From Piscicola geometra (lineage: Eukaryota; Annelida; Clitellata; Hirudinida; Piscicolidae): a stretch of DNA of 64,000 nucleotides. The stretch lies in the NCBI GenBank assembly GCA_943735955.1, contig OX030957.1, positions 2,352,209 to 2,416,208 of the forward strand, in the 5' to 3' direction. This document shows, piece by piece, positions 18,701 through 30,100 of this stretch (positions within the stretch are counted from its first letter, which is position 1; every line of letters begins with the position of its first letter). The notes below the pieces were generated by a model that did not search any database, was not told the DNA's origin, and saw only the letters and a program-made list of their open reading frames with translations. Both the position numbers and the translations under genes were made by a program.

Positions 18701-19136
18701 AATTTTATCTCCCAATATTTAACTATTTTTCTAGAAATCATTTTTTCATGTATTCTAATTCAATGAGACAACTTTTAGAAACGAAACCAACATACAAATG
18801 TGCATATAAGACGGGTGCATAGTTATGAAATAAAATTTTGTTAACTTTTAAAGCGCATAGCTGTAAATAAGCAAACTTCCTCTATCTTTCGTTGTAGAAA
18901 ATAATCATAGGCATAGGTGTACACAGTCAATCTACTCACAATCACAGCCAGGTACCTTGGTGATAGAAGCCCTCTGCAACCATCAACATCTCAACATGTG
19001 CTACCAGTTCCTCTCCTACAGCCTTGGCCTCCGTTACCATGGTGTTCCCTCAATGGATGGATGTAATATAGACATTTCACCAGAGCAAATCATTTACGTT
19101 TTGCAGCTCTTTGATTCGTTAAAATTTAGTGGATGA
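15740..19136 (+). CDS. GT61-type glycosyltransferase, paralogue A
   Basis: Two exons: 15740-17416 and 18948-19136, joined CAG|GT...CACAG|CCAGG in phase 0, giving 621 residues. Residues 1-12 are basic (MYFFECNLKKIKK), followed by a hydrophobic segment at about 14-30, so a type II membrane protein of ER or Golgi is inferred. A polar stem to about residue 190 precedes a GT61/EOGT-like domain: VFVITQFWGAAYFHRIVEVL, LVLIQRSGTRKLI and, across the splice junction, APHGAGLANLIFAQ+PGTLVIEAL, the family's signature HGAGL...PG..VIE. The family includes EOGT, POMGNT2 and plant xylosyl/arabinosyltransferases; donor and acceptor cannot be told from sequence. Without the second exon the reading would run into the intron and stop after LCQGTLN. 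It is nearly identical to B and C from codon 93 on. Confidence 0.88.
17823..18885 (+). mobile_element. Non-autonomous DNA element inside the GT61-A intron
   Basis: Begins TAGGGGGATGTTACACACGA, continues TTTAAACGTAGCCTCATAGC, and shares long stretches with 22226-23110, for example TATCTAAAGAAATACACCAG and CATGGTCATAACAGGCCAAT. It ends near AAAGCGCATAGCTGTAAATA. The termini are weak inverted repeats. A tract of AGTCTATATAAAATATA-type simple sequence (18350-18480) interrupts it. No transposase remains. Confidence 0.75.
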
Positions 19137-20769
19137 ATGGGGGAGGCGGGGTTTAAAGGTGTTTGCGAAAAATTTGAAATCTATTTCAAACCCTGTTCTA
19201 GAATACTGAATGCATTTTTAATAAAGCAGAAATTATTTTCTTATAAATATTTTATTGCAAATTTTAAATTTTTGGCGTTTTCAAATGGGATAAAACAGAT
19301 AGATATAAAAATATATATATGCAAATAGAGTAACCATGTTCATTCTGTTTTCTTCATTTAAAAAAAATACACGGTTTGGTTCTGAAGTTCTATTTTAGAA
19401 AATTTCATTAAAGACAATAATAAGATTTTAGCGTTTAATTTTAATATAAAAACTGTCGTTTTTAAAAAAAAATGTTTAAATTAAAGGATTAATTGAAATT
19501 AAATTTTAGTCTTCCAATTAAATAAAAATAGTATAAGTCTGTACTTCAGTTTTCAAACGATTTAAAAATAATAAAATTATCTTTGACATATGAAACATGG
19601 AATTCTTAATATCGAGCCTCCGGCTCCTATATAGGGGGAAAATGTACACAGTCGATCCATTTTTACAAAAATGTTTATAAATACAAATGTTAAAAAAATA
19701 TTTTTTTCATAATATTCTTTTTATACACTCATCATTAAGACTTCATTTTCTACTTAATTGATTTATCTAATTGGAATAATTTTCAGTCAAATAGAGTTCA
19801 CAATTTACTCCCGAAAATGATCGACTGTGTACACCGGTGCACACAGTCGATCACATGTACGTACACAATCGATAATTACCACAAATCCAACAATATTGAG
19901 TTTGACAAGCATCAAATTAAGTATTATTATAAAGTTAAAAACTCACAGAAATTATTGCAACTGAATACTGATTTATAATACTTTTAACATTTACATTTTT
20001 CGAGTAAATTGTTCTTATGAAAACAATCAGTTTTTCAAAATTTATTCTTTTTTTATAAAATAAATCAATTAAAAAATATAGATGTTTCAAGTTGTAGTTT
20101 AACAAATTTTTCTAATGACTGATAAATGAATAAAAAATAAATTTTCAAGTTTTAGTTATAAAAAATATATAGATGTCTTAGTACAAAGGCTAAAAAAAGA
20201 AAAGTTTTCAATGAGAAATGTTTTTAATACGCTTAACAAAATATTAATTGACATGAGACCCAAGCAGTTCTATTTTAATTTTTTCAGCTGAACTTTTTCT
20301 ATAATTAACTGCTTAAGGTGTCGCAATTCTTTTTCTTTGTATGGTGGGGAATTCCATATCTAGCCTGCGTCGAATAAGAGTTGTTTTAGAAGTTTTTTTC
20401 TTGCCGTTCTTTTGAGAGCCGTGCAAGCTATTCTTCCTTCAACTCATTTCTATTAGGTGTTTCAGTCCAAATTCTTTTTGTGGGTTTTTTTCAATCTCTT
20501 TTCATTGTCTTCCGCTCTGTGGCTTTTGGGAAGGGTCGTATGTCTTTTGGAGATTTCTTTATTTTTAGATCAGTGAGACTATTATGAGTGTTTGCTTCCA
20601 GCCCTGGTTTTGTAGATCGAGAACATCTGGGGTCACTGCTTCCGGTTATGGTCGGTCAGTGACATTAGATGCTCCTCTAATTGTGTTTGTATTCTTTAGA
20701 ATAGTTGCGACGGGATATGTTACAAACGGTAATCGTAAACATAGACAGCGGAATATAAAAAACAGTTAA
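19137..20769. other. AT-rich intergenic DNA between GT61-A and the SINE
   Basis: No gene is recognised. It contains the cluster of GTACACAGTCGAT motifs (19640-19875, listed separately). Small open frames near 19137 and 20584 show no family features. Confidence 0.6.
19640..19875. repeat. Cluster of TGTACACAGTCGAT motifs with a 36-bp palindrome
   Basis: GTACACAGTCGATC occurs at about 19639-19652, and its reverse complement and forward forms meet at 19818-19853 to make a 36-bp near-perfect palindrome (arms TGATCGACTGTGTACACC, centre CCGG, one mismatched pair). A degraded copy, TACGTACACAATCGAT, follows at 19859. Related words occur at 17580 and 18915. The arrangement is compatible with terminal repeats of abutting MITEs. 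Confidence 0.7.
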
Positions 20770-20955
20770 TAATAATAATGACGAGCATTATTATAGTGGC
20801 GTATAACCCGAACGGGCTTCCAGGCCACTTAGGCTGCATATTTTCATTTGCGCCTTTGGGTTACTAGGGCATTGGTTGCACTTGAACCTAGGAACTTTCA
20901 TTATTGGTCAAAGCCGAGAGTCGTTGCCGACTAGGCTACCCGTTCACCCACAGTT
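20770..20955 (-). mobile_element. tRNA-derived SINE
   Basis: On the minus strand the sequence starts with a tRNA-like head: GGTAGCCTAGTCGGCAACGA contains a box A-like TAGCCTAGTCGG, and about 40 bp later GGTTCAAGTGC matches a degenerate box B. The body continues to GTGGCGTATAACCC-type sequence (plus strand) and ends at a short TAATAATAATAA run, which would be the 3' tail. The promoter boxes and tail support a Pol III SINE; the tRNA species is not assigned. Confidence 0.78.
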
Positions 20956-20984
20956 AATGGCACTGTTTATTACAATACAATACA

Positions 20985-21055
20985 ATACAACGACGAGTAT
21001 TATTAACGTAGCGTAAACCCGGACGGGCTTCAAGACCACTTGGTTATGGAAAATT
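20985..21055. repeat. SINE body fragment
   Basis: ACAATACAACGACGAGTATT, GCGTAAACCCGGACGGGCTT and AAGACCACTTGGTTATGG closely parallel the body of the adjacent SINE (CGACGAGCATTATT, GCGTATAACCCGAACGGGCT) and recur at three other places in the window. Confidence 0.65.
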
Positions 21056-21173
21056 TGATAATAATATTAATGATAGATGAATAAATGGAAAGTATAGAAA
21101 AAGTAGGGTATTGAAATTTAACAATAAAATCATTTATATATATATATATATACATACATATACACATACATAA

Positions 21174-21207
<34 letters not shown>

Positions 21208-21394
21208 GTTTATTTTTTTAAATAAACAAAAGATTTTTTTTTAAAGATTGAAACTGAAATGATAAAAACAATAAATTTAAGAAAAAAAAGTAGATATATA
21301 TATTATATTATTATTATTATTATTTATTTTACAATTATTATTGACCATTTGTATAAATATAAAAAAGAATGAAATTGGGAAGCAAGAAATTGAT

Positions 21395-22044
21395 TAATGA
21401 AAAGTGAGCAGTAAATCTGTAAGTTATTGTTATCGGTCGAACAAGTACGTTTTCAGGGAACGGCTGAATGTCGCGGTCGAGCTCGGGGATTTGAGTCTAT
21501 TGGGAAGACTATTCCAAAGAGTCGGCGCTGCAATTATCTGTCATGACCTTAGCCTCTCTTTCCCAGAATGTACTCCAGGCTGTTTCACCATGTACTTCGA
21601 CATTTCTTACGCTAGTCTCTACCCCCCATATCCATCTCCCAAACTTAGTCTGCAAAACTTCTAACTTCTTTCTCTCCTTAGCTGACCAACCAACTGCTGC
21701 AACCCCATACATTATCTTTCCTACAACCAAGCTTTTCCATGCTCCCTGCCCATGATAAAACGACTTCCCGATCTTTTTGCTCCAGTAAGAATGATATTGC
21801 CATAGTCAATTCGACTGAGAACCAAAGCAGAAGCCAATGTTCTCAGTGAGTCCTTGGTCAATAACCATCTTATGGATCGTATTTGGCGTAAAGAAGCAAA
21901 GCAGGTTTGAGTCATCTTGTTGATGTGTGTCGTCATGGTGAGGTCTTTGTCGAGATAAACTCCTAGGTTTCTGACACTATCGGAAGGAATTATTTGTTTA
22001 TTTATTTGTTGAATCAGCTGATGTTTAGTTTCTAACAATAACAA
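21395..22044 (-). mobile_element. Composite LINE reverse-transcriptase fragments
   Basis: Minus-strand frames carry RT-downstream motifs in two pieces. At 22044-21765: SVRNLGVYLDKDLTM, TCFASLRQIRSIRWLL, LVLSRIDYGNIILTG. At 21545-21395: APTLWNSLPNRLKSP and RSLKTYLF, the usual L2/CR1 C-terminus. Between them (about 21745-21545) lies a different LINE-like piece, KIMYGVAAVGWSAKERKKLE and LQTKFGRWIWGV. So one element appears interrupted or recombined with another. All are dead. Confidence 0.8.
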
Positions 22045-22225
22045 AATGCGGCCATATTTTTTTTCGATTTTGGCAAACTATCCAAGGCGAGATATATCGT
22101 AAAAGGAACAATAAATGAGGCTTTTTTACTTCTTTTTTAAAATAATTGTTTTATCTGAAGCGAGCACGATAGGAGTATGGAGACAAGAGAGAGTGAGAGT
22201 TTATTAACGAGAAAGCTTCCTTATA

Positions 22226-23110
22226 CATAGGGGGAGGTTGCACAAGTCGGGACGATCTTTAAACGTAGCCTCATAGCTCAATTTCATAGGAAATCATTTA
22301 AATTTACATTTATCCAGCCATTATATTGATACCTTGTTTAGTTAAGTGAATTCAAACATAAGACTAGATAAAAATAAAAAAAAGTTTTTTTATTTCAAAC
22401 ATGAACACCAAAAAATTCCATGTTGAGCAACTGGGTACTCAAGATGGAATGCTCTGTGTACCTAAGATGAATTTATATTGTATTTAATAAAAAATGTCAT
22501 TTAAAATTGTATTTATCGTCAAAATTATTTAGTTATCTAAAGAAATACACCAGTTTGTATTTGAATGTGAATTGTCATTTATTCAAATTGACTAAATTGA
22601 ATTAATTTTAGCTTTTAAGTTAATTTTGCAAATTTAACTATTTTTTGCTCTAGGCTTTCTAGTTTTCATAATGACCTTTACTGGTTAATCTTTTTCAAAA
22701 ATTGCTTCACTTTTCATAGGTTTTCATTAGACAATTATTCGTGGTCCATGTTAGGAAACTATTACCGTACACATAATCATGGTCATAACAGGCCAATCAA
22801 TCAATTTTTTATTTTACAACTTGGACACAATAAAACTGTTTTGCATTATCTAACTACTAATAAATAATTGAAATTATATACCTTCGGAAGATGAGAAAAA
22901 ATACGCAAAATGTTATTTAACAATATTTCAATTCTTCTAGAAATCAGTTTTTCAAGTATTCTAATTGAATGAGACAACTTTCAGAAACGAAACCAACATT
23001 AAAATGTGCATCTAAGATGGATGCATAGATATGAAATAAATTAAAATTAATTTTTAAAGCGCATAACTGTAAATAAGCCCGTTCTATCATTGGAACCGGT
23101 TCATCTTGAG
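22226..23110 (+). mobile_element. Non-autonomous DNA element, second copy
   Basis: Starts TAGGGGGAGGTTGCACAAGT and ends near CATCTTGAGCAAACTCTCCCTA, an imperfect inverted terminal repeat (reverse: TAGGGAGAGTTTGCTCAAGA). The interior matches 17823-18885 over hundreds of bases. Ends beginning just inside TA are compatible with a Tc1/mariner/pogo-type element, possibly mobilised by the Tigger family seen at 15113. Confidence 0.75.
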
Positions 23111-23315
23111 CAAACTCTCCCTAGTTCGAGAGACAAAGGGGTGCTAAGGAGTGGCTGTGTGCACATAGCGTACACAAATGCGGCATGCCACAATAGTCCC
23201 CTCGCAGATGGCGGAGCCAATGAGTATAATCAAATCATAAACGGAAATGACCAAGAATGGAAATATTTCCTTTTGCAAATCTAACAGGCTACAAGCTTGT
23301 TTAAGTTCGGAGACT

Positions 23316-23323
23316 ATATGATC
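23316..23323. repeat. Left target-site duplication of the hAT element (ATATGATC)
   Basis: ATATGATC immediately before the element matches ATATGATC at 26487-26494 immediately after it: a perfect 8-bp duplication, the length made by hAT transposases. Confidence 0.93.
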
Positions 23324-26300
23324 CATGGGCGGCGATCCTGGGGGGGTCCTGGGGTCAGGACCCCCCCCCCACTTTTTTTCAGTGGGGGGGTCCACCTTAA
23401 TAGGGACCCCCCCACTTTTTTCCATTTTTGTTTTCAAAAATTTCTATTTGGATATGAGCATAATCGTCAACCATGGCATAAAAGTAAATGTTTATACAGT
23501 AATACATTGTGAGTATGTGTAGTTATAGTGATAGCTGTCTAAAACAAAAATATTCTTTTCTTACTTAAATACTCCTTCACCTACTTTCTTTTTATCTCTA
23601 TTGCGTAAGCGGGAATCCTGAGGATGTCTGAGGTCCACCTCTACAAGAACCCCCTCACTCTTAAAAATTCACATTTCTCAACTCTAATTTTAATACGAGC
23701 CTAATCGTCAACCATGGGATAAAAAAATGCTAATACATTGTGAGTATGTATAGGCAGTGATGCTAGGGGGGTCCTGGGGTTCATCTTAACATGGACCCCC
23801 CTCAGTTTTTCAAATACAATAATTTCTCAACTCTTATCTTAATACAAGCATAATCGTCAACCATAGCATGAAACAGAATTTTTATTCAGTAATTTATTTT
23901 TTCAATTTTCGCAAGCAGACATTCAGAATGCTTTTCAGAAAATATCAGTTCACTTTTTGCAAGCAGACAGATTTACATTTTTATAAAAAAACCATTCATA
24001 TTGTGCTACTTAATTTGCATGGACGATATTCATAGGGGGATTCTGAGGTCCACTTCAATATCGACCCTTTCTATTTTTTAGATGAACCAAGGTTAATGAA
24101 TTTCAAAAGGCTTCAAACATTAACTAAAGTTGTGGTTAAATCAAACTACAAGTTTCATATCGCATAACTGCCAAAAAGAAATGCTGAGGCTTTTAACTCA
24201 TTCTATCGTTAAAAACACAGTGTGCACTGTTAATGCCGAATCAAGCCAGTTTGGTGTTGTGGTTGACGGCACACAAGATTGCAATGGGTCAGAGCAGAAA
24301 TCGATATGCATTCGTTTTGTTGATGAAGCTCTGAATGTTAATAAACAGTTTATTGGTTTATTCAGCCCACCAGATACAATCGGAAAAACATTATTTGCTG
24401 TAGTAAAAGATTTTCTGAACCAGAATTATGCTACCTATAGAAAAACTAAGAGCTCAGACTTATGACGGCGCTGCTAACATGAACGGCTAATATAAAGGTT
24501 GTCAGGCTATTATCAGCAGTGAGCATCCGCTTGCATTGTTTTTCCACTGTTCTGCACACTGTGCAAATCTTGTTGCCCAGCACACAGTTGCCGCAAATTT
24601 CTTTGTGAGCAATTTACTTCAGTTTTTCCAAGAGTTAGGTGCTTTTTACAATCTTTCAGGGAAGGTCAAGAACCAGTTTAGTGATGCTTTAGTGTCTCTT
24701 ATAATTGACTTTCCTGATCAGCCACTGAATAAAAAGTATAGTATAAAACTTATTTGTCTTACAAGATGACTGACCAGAGTTTCTAGTGTCTTCTGTGCTT
24801 GAACATTATGAAGTGGTACTTGTAAGCTTGGAATCATTTGCTTCCATTAATAATAATAATAATAATAAAATTCGTTTATATAACAACAGAAGCGCTCTTT
24901 GTCAGGTACTTAGTGGTATAATAATAATAATAGATAAAAAATAAATAAATAAAATAAAAAATCAGGAAATAAATGACTGAGAAAATGACTACAAATTAAT
25001 GACTAAGTGAAAAAGTCAATGAAATAAAAGAAAATAAGAGAAAAGATGGTTAATTAAATGCTAGCTGAAAGTAATGAGTTCTTAATTTTTTCTCGAATAT
25101 TGATTGGAATGTGCTGTTTCTAATGTGTGGTGGTAGGCTGGTACTGCTGATAAAACAGCTGAAAGGCTTGAGGCCTTTTTTCAACAGGGCACTACTGCAC
25201 TGGCCCTCAAGGTAGTTGTTTTGGTGTTTTCACTTCTGAAACAGTTGAACAAGTCGTTGCAATCAGCAAGTGCCAACGTCAGTGGAATAGTTGCAGCGAC
25301 TGATTCAGTTGTGCAAGAACTGCGTCGCCTACGATCAGATGAGCAGTTTAACGCCATTTTCAGAAATGTCAACAGTATGGTTTTGGCATATGATCTCGAG
25401 CCGATTGCTGTACCTCGGGTGCAAAAGCCGCCACAAAAGTATTGTGGGCTGGGCCCAACTTATGTAGCAACAACACCAGAGGAACATTATCGAGCAGTAT
25501 ATTACGCTGTCATAGACATTGCAATCATGCAACTCACAGAAGGGTTCAATCGAGATTCTCCTAGTTTGCGTTTACACTTGCAGCTGGAGACAATGTTGCT
25601 AACATCGTCAGTTAAATGAAACTGGTCTTTGTTCACCATTAACTATGTTTAAAGACCAGAATGAACACAGAACTTTAGCACAAACGCAAAAAATAATGCA
25701 AGCTATGATCACGGAAGCCAGACATCTGTTTCCTTAGATTGAAAGATTGATCAGGTTGATGCTTGTGTCTCCACAACGTCATGTCCTGCAGAAGGATCTT
25801 TTAGGCGTCTTAAGACTTGGTTGCGTGCACCTATGACACAGCCTCGCTTGAATTCACTGGCCGTTTGTCATGCACATCAGGATATACTTGACATTCTGGA
25901 TTTGAAAAGACTAGCAGAAGAATTTGCTAGTCGGTCAGACAATCGAAGGGGTATTTTTGGAAATTGGAGTAAACGAGCTGTGAGGAGAGGGCAAGAGAAC
26001 AGACAGAGAAGGTATTTTATGTTATCTAAATAGCCCAGAGTGTATATTTAGAATCTGAATAAACACTGTGGGCCAAAAAAAATCTCCCAATGTATATTTG
26101 TTTATAGCTTTGGCCAATTTGAAATTATTTGTAATTTTTTAAAACTCAGAAATGAATGGAAAACGAGATGTTATAAAATTTATTTGATGGGTTGATGGCT
26201 AGTTTTAATTGAATTTATATAGAAGACAAATAATAAAAGGTACTAAAATCACTATTGTTTTTCTTCAAATCGCTCATAGTGGCAATAGAAAAGTATTTGT

Positions 26301-26486
26301 ATTGAGTATCAAACTTTTTTTATATGTTTGGTGATACAAATACTAATACTTAATACAAAAATAATTTGCACTACAGTAAACAATACTAAATAGTATTGCT
26401 TTTACTGTATTGGTCGATACCGGTTCTTTGATTCCAACCCTGGGGAGGACCCCCCCCCCCAGATTTTCCGCAGATCGCCGCCCCTG
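23324..26486 (+). mobile_element. Full-length but decayed hAT transposon, DUF4371/ZMYM1-like transposase
   Basis: The 3163-bp element has terminal inverted repeats CATGGGCGGCGATC (left) and GATCGCCGCCCCTG (right), flanked by a perfect 8-bp duplication. Its plus strand carries a broken transposase in several frames: FGVVVDGTQDCNGSEQKS and FIGLFSPPDTIGKTL (24190-24465), FFHCSAHCANLVAQH (24536-24769), a segment at 25221-25619, and the C-terminal dimerisation region around 25780-26033 (CPAEGSFRRLKTWLRAP, RLNSLAVCHAHQD). This order fits the DUF4371-type hAT proteins. Stops and frameshifts, plus a LINE-3'-like AATAATAATAAAATTCG insertion at 24853-24960, disable it. The first 700 bp contain several copies of the terminal G-rich motif (23605, 23757, 24030). 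The length suggests it was once autonomous. Confidence 0.9.
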
Positions 26487-26494
26487 ATATGATC
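26487..26494. repeat. Right target-site duplication of the hAT element (ATATGATC)
   Basis: Exact copy of 23316-23323. The paralogous unoccupied site in the GT61-C flank is at 41118-41125 (GATCGTAT on plus, one mismatch to the reverse complement GATCATAT). Confidence 0.93.
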
Positions 26495-27109
26495 TTTTAT
26501 TGTTCTCCGCAAAGATGTTCTATTACATTTTGAATAATAGGAGACCGATATAATGCTTTACTAGCGCGTTTTCAAAATAATGTAGCAATTCAGAATCACC
26601 GGCATTAATTTGCATGTAGCATAAATCATCGATTTTTTTCCTCTAAAGTGTAAATTATGTAAATCAGAAAAAAATGACAAAAGAAACAATTGATGATTAT
26701 CTGTTTATTTTTTAAATAAGTTTTTCCAAAAACTAGTTGAGTTGAACATCTACCGGAGTCGCCTCCAGCAATAACTGCAGATTCCATGACAGTCAGGTGT
26801 CCCTGTGTTTGAATATGCTCTCTAAAAAATCCATGGATATTTTAAAGTTGATGAATGGTCTGCCGATTAAAGATTCTTAACCACCTCTTTTAAAACTGGT
26901 TGATGGTTGAAATAATAAGCAATATTTGCAGAATGCATTTTTCGATTTTTGAAAACACCACATATGGAGTATATTTTCAACCATTGTTTTTACGCAAGTT
27001 GTAAGTAAGTACTCAAACAGCAAAAGTTTTCAGCAGTTTTATTCTATGTAAAAATTTTCCCAGTTAAAAAAGCTTCTCTCTGGATACGCACATGTCCACT
27101 ACTTAATTT

Positions 27110-30100
27110 TCACGTATCATATAGCTGCAAAGCGTCAATGATTTGCTCTGGTGAAATGTCTATATTACATCCATCCATTGAGGGAACACCATGGTAACGG
27201 AGGCCAAGGCTGTAGGAGAGGAACTGGTAGCACATGTTGAGATGTTGATGGTTGCAGAGAGCCTCTATCACCAAGGTACCTGGCTGTGATTGTGAGTAGA
27301 TTGCTTTACTGACTTAGTTAAAATTAACTTCTATTTTTGAAAATTTGTATTTTTTCCTGCTGCTGCCAAACGAAAAATGAAGAAAAAATTTGTAAACAAA
27401 ATAATTTTGACGAAATAAATTCCAAAATTAAATCATTTATATAAGAAAATCTATCATTAACATCGTATTAATAAATTAGAAATTAAATTAGAAAATATGA
27501 TTACATAAAAAATAACATAAACGGTGCCTGTACAAATCCTAGGAAAAAGTCTATTTTTGTTAGAAAAAGTTCAATTTTTCTAAATAGGGGCTCTTTTGAG
27601 TATATGGCGTTCCAACGGTTGTAGGTAATCTGCATAAAAAAAAGGCAGAAAAGTGCAGAATGCAGATGTGTAAAATGCTGAATTACTTTGCAGAATGTCA
27701 GTTTAAACTTTTTTATAGAAAAAAGTTTATTTATAATTTTATTTTTTACCCGAAAAAAAGTTAACATGAATTTTACATTTAGACTTGCATTATATAGTTA
27801 TAATAATAACTCAAGCAAAATTGAAAACAATTATTTCATAAGTTTTAATGGGGCAAAATGTTGCGAAAACGCAACATGAGCGGGAAGTGTGACATACTTA
27901 TGTGCAGTAAGAAATCGTAAATAAATTGATTTAAACCACATGTATTAAAACAATATAAATTTCAATTGCAAATAGTTTGATAAAATTATTACTTCTAATT
28001 ATTTTATTAGTTATAATAATAATTATTATTATTTTAATTACTACAAAGCAAACTATTTAACGTGAATTACAACAGCATTATAAACTGTCGTGCTGTTTCA
28101 AAAACGACACTGACGACGAAGGTTATCTTTATTTTAATTTTATAATCAACCTGAGAGTTTAAAAAATTATATTTTTTTCAATAAAAGCTTCAAGTGTGAA
28201 GCATTTGCGGTTTTGAATTTTTTTCGAAATATGAAAATCAACATTCATCTACAAAATTCAACTTTTTATTTTAATTTTATACATTTCATAATACATTAAC
28301 ATTAAAATAATAATTTTATAATTTTTATTATAACTATTGTAATAAATGACTAGGCTTATTAAAAATCATATGAAATCATATTACTTCAAAGTTGCGAAAA
28401 CGCAACATTGATTTTTAAAAGCATTGAAAACGTTTTACAAGTTATTTTGAATATTTAAAAAATTAATTCAAGTATTAACTATCTTTTCACCCTAAAATTA
28501 AGACTAAATTTGCATAAAAATACTAAAATCGAACGAAAAAATTGAACAATTATCTAAGCGAAGAAAGATTGTTTTGAGAAATTTTAAATGTGAGCAGGAA
28601 ATAAAAGATTATAAATAATAAAATGAAAAAATTTGAAATTTAACTTATGAAATTAAAATTTCAAACTTATTGTACAAAATATGTGAAAAAACTCTGTACC
28701 AAAACAGCAAGAAAATATAAAAATTGATGTTGCAAAACGCAACAGCTGCGGTTATTTTTTTCATACTAAAGTTGAGCCCCCCCCTCCCAGTATTATTTGC
28801 TGGTTGCGCCCCTGTGAACGTCTATTCAGCTTGTAGGGCATATGTATGAAGCTTTTTTTGTTTGAGTAACTGGCTCAAATATGATGTGTGAAATTTGCAT
28901 TCAATTTTTTTAATGTGGATTACTTTTATAAATGAAGCTTGATAAAATTTCAATAGTTTTTATAACATTTTTAGGAACAAACGTTTTAAATACTATTTTT
29001 TACCTATTTCAAATATGCTTATTATTATATTATTAGAGCTGATGAGAGCTGAGAGATACCTATATTAGGACATCTTTCGAAACCTTAAATATTTTTGGTT
29101 TTTATTTCTCAGACTTTAAATTTGGAAAAATTTCAATTGAGAAAAGTTTAAAATAATTTTACATTTAATTTAAAAAAATTTTTCGAAAATAAAAAAAACC
29201 AGTAATTTAAAAGAGTCTAAAGGCATTAGAATTTTACAATAATCAATTTAGTGTGCCTTGACAAAGATGAAAAAGCATTAGTGACACCTGAGCGAAGATG
29301 AGGTTGGCTAGACCAGCTCCATGTGGTGCGACAACGATCAAGGCTGAGTGGAAGACGAGCATGGTGGCAGCAAGAGGAGGCGAAGGATCATCACGGAAGA
29401 CGAAGAACTCAAGGCGGCGTTGTTGCGAGAAGTCAGAAAGAGCCTCTTCAATTCGTTGAGCGTGAATTAACTTTCTTGTGCCTGAGCGTTGAATCAAAAC
29501 CAGTTTGTTCTGGAGGATGGTAGGCAGGTGTTGAGGAAAGTAGGTTGGAGTGCTGACCAAAGTTTCGTTCGGTTGAGTTGAAGAAAGATTAAAGACCGAA
29601 ACTTGAAGGTTTTCTTCATTTCTGATAACTGCAACTGTTTGCGAGGAGTTGGCAATAATGCGGTGATGGATGTACTTATGGAAGAGGTGGGAGAGGACTT
29701 GGGTGGATGCGAGTTGTGCATAGCCACAGGCAGAACCTTGAGGCAAGTAGAGGATCTTGGCGCGCACCATTCCACTGATCTGCCTCTCTTTTCCAAAGCC
29801 GAGGACCTTCATCATCTCTGCGGTCTTACCACCCACCTCAGGAACCAGGATGAAGATGGAGGGATGCCGATGCAGGAAGTCAACGTAGGAAGCCAAGCGA
29901 GGCAGCACCTCAACTATGCGATGAAAATATGCAGCGCCCCAAAACTGTGTGATGACGAACACCTCATTGTAGATCGGAGACTGCTCGGCTTTTGGTGGAA
30001 TTGTAGGGAAGCTGTCACTGCTGCAGGTTAAGGGAACGACTTTGTACTCGCCTGTGATGACATCGCCATTGAGCGTGACCACCGCATCTTGAAGGATGGT

